From PALSA-1353 sp050012375 (GTDB lineage: Bacteria; Planctomycetota; Phycisphaerae; Tepidisphaerales; Tepidisphaeraceae), in NCBI GenBank assembly GCA_050012375.1, contig JBEKHH010000003.1:93883-157882 (forward strand): 64,000 nt of DNA. The letters are read 5' to 3'. Under the pieces are notes generated by a model. That model saw only the letters and a program-made list of their open reading frames with translations, made no database searches and had not been told where the DNA came from. Position 1 is the first letter of the stretch; every line of letters starts with the position of its first letter. The position numbers and the translations under genes are program-made. Shown piece by piece: positions 59,447 through 64,000 of this stretch.

Positions 59447-61552
59447 TCAGAACAAACCCTCATTGTCCACCGGCCGTTTCGAGGACTTCCTTGGCCTCCG
59501 AAGTCGCACGAGCCCCGAACTATCGGCCGTTTCCCCATCGGATGAAGGTTGCTCCGCCAGATGCGCCGCCCTGCTCTGCACCATCACCACGCCCTCATCA
59601 TCCTTCAACTCCTCCGCCTCGTCCGCCTCCACGATTTTGCCTTCCTCGTCCAGCCGCGCATCGGCGATGGCCGTTCGCTTGCGGGCTTCCAGCAGAAGCC
59701 GTTCATACAACTTCTTGGCATCGGTCCCGTTGATCGAATGGATCGCCTTGCTGATCTCGCCGATGTACCGCTCGAACACATCCCGCCGGGCGGCTTGTCG
59801 CTGCATCTTCTGCCGTTTTCGCAAATACGCCCCGAGTTTTCGCCCGCATTCCATCAATGCCAGCTTCATCTCCTTGCGGATTTCATCGTAATCCGCGATC
59901 GCTTCCTTTGATTCGCTGGTGAATGGGACCCAGACGCTGGCCATGTGGATCAGGATGACCAGCGGCCCGATCGGAACGCTGCCGCGCGGCTGCGTGAGGT
60001 TGTAATTTCTCCAGCCGGTTTCGCCGATGGCCTTGAAGCTGCTGCACGCGCTTTGCTGGAAGAGCAGCGGAACCCGGTTTGCAAACCGAATGACCCGAGC
60101 GGGATCATCGGCCCGCAGCTCGCCCCCGAATGCGATCGCCGCTTCGATCTGGAATGGCCGCCCCCGATACACCTCCGCTTCCCGGCTGCTGGCGGCGTAG
60201 AACTCGGCCTTGACCCCTTTTAGCATCCCCGCCAGGAGCTGCCGCACCCCGATCGGCGCCAAACAATCCGTCGGTGGAGCGGGAAGCCGGGCTTCCTGGA
60301 ATCCCTTGAAGAGCTTTTCCACCTGCTGCGGTTCCAGATCGCCGACCTTGGTCCGGCTGTGAACGCCGATCCCTTTGCAGAATTCGCTCGCCTTGCCGGA
60401 ACTGATCCGGCAGAACTTCTCCTGAAGGAAGTTGTAAAGCGTCCCCCCGCCGCGATTGGCATCCTCGAAATCCTTGAGCATCTGGATCAGGATTCCCAGC
60501 TCAATTCCCTTGGGATGCGGCTGAATTTCATTGGTTTCCGGCGGAAGCTGCTCCGTTCCCCGCGGAAAGAAAATCACGCCGTCTTTCTCCGTGGTCGCCA
60601 GTGTCGCATCGACGCCCGCCGGCGCGGTGACGCCCATTTGCTCCGGCGTTGCCTGCCGAGCATCCTTGCCCGCATCGGATAGCGGTAACTCTTCCTGATC
60701 GTCGGCGCTGACGCGCGTCGGCGGGACAAAGGTGATCCGCGCATGCGGATTGGCGATGGCGCAAAGCTCGAGGAATTCATCCACGCTCCCGCGGCCTTTT
60801 TGATATCTTCCTTCCAGTTCGATGCTCACGCTGGTGCCGGTGATGAAATCTTCGGGATTCAAAAAGCCCGCGTCGCGCGTGCCGGCGCTGAGCTTCTTGA
60901 ATCGTCCCGGCGGAAAATCCTCCGTCTCCTTGTCGTGCGTCACTTCCGCCCGATTGGTCTTGGTGTTCATCGCCAGTTCGATGTGGTGTGCCGGCTTCTT
61001 GGCGTGCGGCCGGGTGTGAATCACCATCGGCTTGCCGGTCGTAATCAGCCCGTACATCCCCGCGGCGCTGATGCCGATTCCCTGCTGGCCCCGGCTCATC
61101 TTCAGGCGATGAAATTTGCTGCCGTACAGCAATCGCCCGAAGACGTTCTCCACCTGCTTGCGCACGATTCCCGGGCCGTTGTCGATCACCGTAACCCGGT
61201 AGCGCGATTGCTTGGCCGTGGCCGGGCGGTCCGGTTGGAGGTCTTCAATGACGATCGTGACGTTCGGCAAAATGCCCGCTTCCTCGCAGGCATCCAGCGA
61301 ATTGTCCACCGCTTCCTTCACCGTCGTCAGCAACGCCTTGCGCGGATTGTCGAAGCCCAGCAAATGCCGGTTCTTGGCAAAGAACTCGCTGACCGCAATG
61401 TCCTTCTGCTTGGTCGCCAGCGTCTCGGCGGTTTCGCGCCGGACCGGTTTGATGCGGCGAGCGGATGATGGCATGGGTTGGGACGACTCCACGAGAGCTA
61501 CAGCTTTGGCGTCGAATAAACCGCCAGCATCGCGATCGAGGGATTCTTGCAT
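59447..61552 (-). CDS. top6B: DNA topoisomerase VI subunit B
   Basis: 701 residues; the ATG at 61552 is preceded by GGAGG at nine bases. ATPase subunit of topoisomerase VI. The GHKL fold shows VKEAVDNSLDACEEA (Mg-ATP Glu/Asn), VIDNGPGI and SRGQQGIGISAAGMYG. The transducer's switch Lys is likely in VPFTSESKEAIAD. It is longer than archaeal Top6B, with an acidic insert around residues 280-330 and a charged C-terminal tail that should contact subunit A. Position before hicB, nucleotidyltransferase and top6A is discussed in the findings. Confidence 0.94.
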   Translation of the reverse strand: MQESLDRDAGGLFDAKAVALVESSQPMPSSARRIKPVRRETAETLATKQKDIAVSEFFAKNRHLLGFDNPRKALLTTVKEAVDNSLDACEEAGILPNVTIVIEDLQPDRPATAKQSRYRVTVIDNGPGIVRKQVENVFGRLLYGSKFHRLKMSRGQQGIGISAAGMYGLITTGKPMVIHTRPHAKKPAHHIELAMNTKTNRAEVTHDKETEDFPPGRFKKLSAGTRDAGFLNPEDFITGTSVSIELEGRYQKGRGSVDEFLELCAIANPHARITFVPPTRVSADDQEELPLSDAGKDARQATPEQMGVTAPAGVDATLATTEKDGVIFFPRGTEQLPPETNEIQPHPKGIELGILIQMLKDFEDANRGGGTLYNFLQEKFCRISSGKASEFCKGIGVHSRTKVGDLEPQQVEKLFKGFQEARLPAPPTDCLAPIGVRQLLAGMLKGVKAEFYAASSREAEVYRGRPFQIEAAIAFGGELRADDPARVIRFANRVPLLFQQSACSSFKAIGETGWRNYNLTQPRGSVPIGPLVILIHMASVWVPFTSESKEAIADYDEIRKEMKLALMECGRKLGAYLRKRQKMQRQAARRDVFERYIGEISKAIHSINGTDAKKLYERLLLEARKRTAIADARLDEEGKIVEADEAEELKDDEGVVMVQSRAAHLAEQPSSDGETADSSGLVRLRRPRKSSKRPVDNEGLF

Positions 61553-61718
61553 CGCTTAGGTCCTCCATGCCGTGGCATCGTTTACCGAGTTATCGGCACA
61601 ACGATGTACGTTGCTCCAGCAACGGTGTTAGGGCAGTGTATGGCCATTCGCTGGCTTCGTCCAGATGAACAGGCGTAAGCTCGGATTTCGGTGGTGTCCC
61701 AACTTGAAATTCTACTGG

Positions 61719-62336
61719 TTATAACGCGATTCGGGAAATTCCGTCATCTGGGGGAAGCTTAAAAAGCGCCCGCGTGGCGTCGTCAGGCTTGCCCTTAAAG
61801 GCTAGGGCTTCAATTTCAAATGCCTCTTTTGTTACGCAACTATACAATCCCGAAAACCCGGATTTTATCAGTGCTTTCAACAGCGATTTTTGGGTGAATC
61901 CCGTTTTGTGGCACCAAAAATCTTACCCCGTTTTCTCAATTTCAACGCTAAATCCGTAAAGGGCATCCAGAACCATAACCGGGCCGCCGGTTGACTGGTA
62001 AAGCACGTCGTCGATATCCAAGCCCCTCGCGAGGGCCACTCGCATTACCTCCGTGATATCCGGTACGCGTATGTCTGCAAATCCATTGTCCTTTAGAAGA
62101 TGCAAGAAACCGGCAAGCACCTTCGGTACGTCGTGCCGGTAATAGTGTTCCAGGTTGTGGTCGCAGAGGATCGCGTCAAACTGTGCGCCCTCTAAGGACA
62201 ACAACTCGCGGGCATCGCACAGAATATCGGGGGAACCTTTCGGGTCGATATCCAGCAACACATGCTCAAATTCGGCATATTGGGGAGGCAACGGGACCGC
62301 CTTATTGTTTCCGCCCACATTCAAAAGCCTTTTCAT
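61719..62336 (-). pseudogene. Class I SAM methyltransferase-like gene with one in-frame stop
   Basis: From the ATG at 62336 a 137-residue product (LLNVGGNNKAVPLP ... FDAILCDHNLEHYYRH, DIRVPDITEVMRVALARG) ends at TAA 61925-61923. The same frame continues without further stops to 61719, encoding DFWCHKTGFTQKSLLKALIKSG, which is the expected continuation of this methyltransferase type. A full protein would have about 205 residues. Hence a nonsense mutation, unless the codon is read through. It is one reading of a family I cannot name precisely. Confidence 0.6.
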
Positions 62337-62433
62337 CGAGATACCCTCATGCTCGAAATTTCGGTGTTGACGATTCTACCACCCGCGCGCGAAAAAGCCG
62401 CCGGGAGGCGGCAAGATTTACGGTCAGCGGTAT

Positions 62434-62575
62434 TCAGATCGCTTCTAGCAGTTCATCCAATTCCCAAACATGATCCGTGACGCCGGCGGTCATCGCGGGC
62501 GTTACCCGCAAGTTTCGCGGGATTCGGCAATAGTTGTGATGGGCGACATATAGCGCTGCCATTTCAGATGGCGTG
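62434..62575 (-). pseudogene. IS1-family-like transposase, C-terminal remnant, second locus
   Basis: The minus strand reads ALYVAHHNYCRIPRNLRVTP, then AMTAGVTDHVWELDELLEAI and a stop at 62434. This is the same C-terminal pattern (TLRVTPAM-AGVTD-VW) as the remnant at 40910. Just upstream KHAHAI appears in a different frame, so a frameshift adds to the truncation. The catalytic core is absent. The gap 62337-63069 (733 bases) holds this remnant, the structured RNA candidate below, and otherwise no gene that I can support. Confidence 0.55.
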
Positions 62576-62777
62576 GGCATGCTTCACCAGCTCTACGCGT
62601 GGCGTCCGGGCAGTGCCGCCAGTGGTGACAAGCGGCGATGCTCCGAACCGTTAGGCCGTCTGACGGCCTTCCCGATGCTGGTGTTCTACCCTCGCGGCTG
62701 GCATGAAAGGCACTGAACAGATAATAAAACGGATAATTGAACAGATTTGTCTTTCCTATTCACCCAATGCCTGTAGA

Positions 62778-62824
62778 GTGCGTTTTCTCCCCCAGATGTT
62801 CAAGGGTGGGGAACGGAAATGCAC
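62778..62824 (+). ncRNA. Candidate structured small RNA
   Basis: GTGCGTTTTC (62778-62787) pairs with GGAAATGCAC (62815-62824) over ten positions including two G-U pairs, then CCCC/GGGG continues the stem inward past a small internal loop. It abuts a strong terminator, so a transcript of roughly 80 bases or more is plausible. Its genes or targets are unknown, and a leader attenuator is the alternative. Confidence 0.35.
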
Positions 62825-62854
62825 CCCGCGCCTTCATCGGCGCGGGTTTTTTTT
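62825..62854 (+). terminator. Rho-independent terminator
   Basis: CCCGCGCC and GGCGCGGG, an eight-base perfect stem around TTCATC, followed by eight T. The best terminator in the window. No plus-strand coding gene lies upstream of it within 700 bases, so it probably ends a non-coding RNA. Confidence 0.85.
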
Positions 62855-63069
62855 GGGTTCGGATGCGATTTTTGTAGCTGGACCTGGGGAGATAAGGACC
62901 CTACCGGATTTCCCCGATGGCACCGGACTCCAGTTATCATGAATTGTCGTTTGGCGACCCTACGGGAGAAACTCTTCGCCGGCTGCGGAGCGGGGCATTC
63001 GACTAATCGGCCGCTACCTGCCTATTGTCCACTCGGTAGAATCAATCCTCTTACTTGGGAGATGCCACT

Positions 63070-63711
63070 ATGAAAATCGGCGTACTCGGATCGGGCGATG
63101 TCGCCAAGGCGCTAGGCGCCGGCTTCCTGAAACACGGTCATCAGGTCACCCTTGGAACTCGCGACGCGACGAAACTCGCTGTCTGGACCAAGTCCAACCC
63201 GGGCTCCCGCGTGGGCTCCTTCGCCGAGGCCGCCGCATCTGCCGAAGTCATCGTCCTGGCCGTCAAAGGCTCGGTGGCGACGGAAGCGCTGAAATCCGCC
63301 GGAGAATCCAATTTGGCCAATAAGCCCGTCGTCGACGCCACCAATCCCATTGCCGACGCGCCGCCCGTCCATGGCGTGCTGACATTCTTCACCGATCAGA
63401 ATCAATCCCTTATGGAACGCCTCCAGCGGCAATTCCCCAATGCCCATTTCGTCAAGGCATTCAACTCCGTAGGCTGCGATCTCATGGTGAACCCGAAATT
63501 CAAGGCCGGCAAACCGACGATGTTCATCTGCGGCAATGACGAGACCTCCAAAAGAACCGTCGAGAAAATCCTGGATCAATTCGGCTGGGAAACCGCCGAC
63601 ATGGGCCGCGCCGAATCCGCCCGCGCCATCGAGCCGCTGTGTATGCTTTGGTGCATCCGCGGCCTCGCCAAAAACCAATGGAATCACGCATTCAAATTGC
63701 TTGTGGATTGA
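63070..63711 (+). CDS. NADPH-dependent F420 reductase-like / NAD(P)-binding oxidoreductase
   Basis: 213 residues from the ATG at 63070, with GGGAG nine bases before. MKIGVLGSGDVAKALGAGFLKHGHQVTLGTRD is a GxGxxxxxL NADP-binding start of the F420-dependent NADP reductase (FNO)-like family. AFNSVGCDLMVNP and VDATNPIAD are common there. Members without F420 genes nearby often serve as unrelated reductases. Neighbours give no hint of F420 synthesis. Confidence 0.75.
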   Translation: MKIGVLGSGDVAKALGAGFLKHGHQVTLGTRDATKLAVWTKSNPGSRVGSFAEAAASAEVIVLAVKGSVATEALKSAGESNLANKPVVDATNPIADAPPVHGVLTFFTDQNQSLMERLQRQFPNAHFVKAFNSVGCDLMVNPKFKAGKPTMFICGNDETSKRTVEKILDQFGWETADMGRAESARAIEPLCMLWCIRGLAKNQWNHAFKLLVD

Positions 63712-64000
63712 CGGATTACCCGTGTCCGTTGCATTAACGGCGCCACCCCGACTTCGCCAGGATAGCGCGCTTCACACCCCCCGACGCCATCATTCCGCCT
63801 TTCGCCGGCGCCTTTCAACTCCGTCCGATCCGGTCCGGGGATTGATACGCATCGTGATTATTCGGCGCGCTCGCTCGTTTAGGGCTAAGGGAAAAAACCC
63901 TGCCGCATGAAGATTATACAGCTGGCCAATTGAACCCAAGCCAGGTATCTGCGGTCGATGCGGTCCAACCGTCGGCACACTCGGCCAAACTGATTGAGCA
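63712..64000. other. Terminal gap, possible start of a gene
   Basis: No clear gene. In one plus-strand frame, TTG at 63930 begins an open stretch (NPSQVSAVDAVQPSAHSAKL) running to the end of the window, protein-like in composition but without a ribosome-binding site. It could be the first part of a gene cut by the window edge. Confidence 0.25.

Noticed and set aside
62703..62942. 79-codon plus-strand frame
   Set aside because: It runs straight through a strong hairpin and terminator, so coding is unlikely.

Overview
The window looks like a chromosomal segment of a GC-rich planctomycete, probably of the Phycisphaerae or a related uncultured lineage. This rests on gene content, not on a marker-gene tree. 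Pointers are: a membrane protein (40240-40890) ending in the CxxCGYDLR...CPECG zinc ribbon seen in many planctomycete proteins; five large TPR-glycosyltransferase genes; both subunits of DNA topoisomerase VI; futalosine-type menaquinone genes; and intergenic inverted repeats built from CGCGGAGA-like units. I saw no rRNA, tRNA, CRISPR array or prophage.

Layout. 1-783: the 3' part of a MetX-MetW fusion. 800-6500: three TPR-glycosyltransferases in a row (GT41/OGT-like, GT9-like, GT41/OGT-like). 6615-19884: mostly housekeeping genes (clpX, mdh, class I aldolase, xylB), a MATE exporter, a CrtC-like hydratase, a lipoprotein sugar-dehydrogenase homologue and a nucleotidyltransferase module. 20067-25630: a broken toxin-antitoxin pair, a Kdo-hydroxylase-like gene, a fourth TPR-GT9 gene, a TrpB2-type tryptophan synthase and a small lipoprotein. 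25937-27549: an unrecognised 515-residue protein whose ribosome-binding site lies inside a strong hairpin, so it may be an undescribed mobile element. 27657-38466: an M48 peptidase, a TerB/zinc-ribbon protein coupled to mutS, a DUF433/DUF5615 pair, fumC, a fifth TPR-GT9 gene and a short-chain dehydrogenase.

38548-49437: a fucose-isomerase-like protein; the wreck of a tetR-emrA-emrB efflux operon, in which emrB is cut after about 33 codons and an IS1-like transposase remnant lies nearby; then ubiE, ubiX, ubiA and mqnE for menaquinone synthesis, interleaved with two toxin-antitoxin pairs. 49457-57349: a PL4 rhamnogalacturonan lyase, riboflavin synthase overlapping a YgfZ-like gene, PPK2 and QueD. 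57491-61552: topoisomerase VI A and B, separated by a nucleotidyltransferase gene and a hicB with a broken hicA. 61719-64000: a methyltransferase gene with one in-frame stop, a second IS1-like remnant, a compact hairpin-plus-terminator RNA candidate, and an F420/NADP-reductase-like gene.

Together the genes suggest a respiring, menaquinone-using, saprophytic bacterium with a Gram-negative-type envelope and extensive protein glycosylation. The accessory layer is mainly small toxin-antitoxin modules, several decayed, plus palindromic repeats and degraded insertion sequences. Several of the antitoxin genes have a -10 box only 6-9 bases before the start codon, which suggests leaderless mRNAs.
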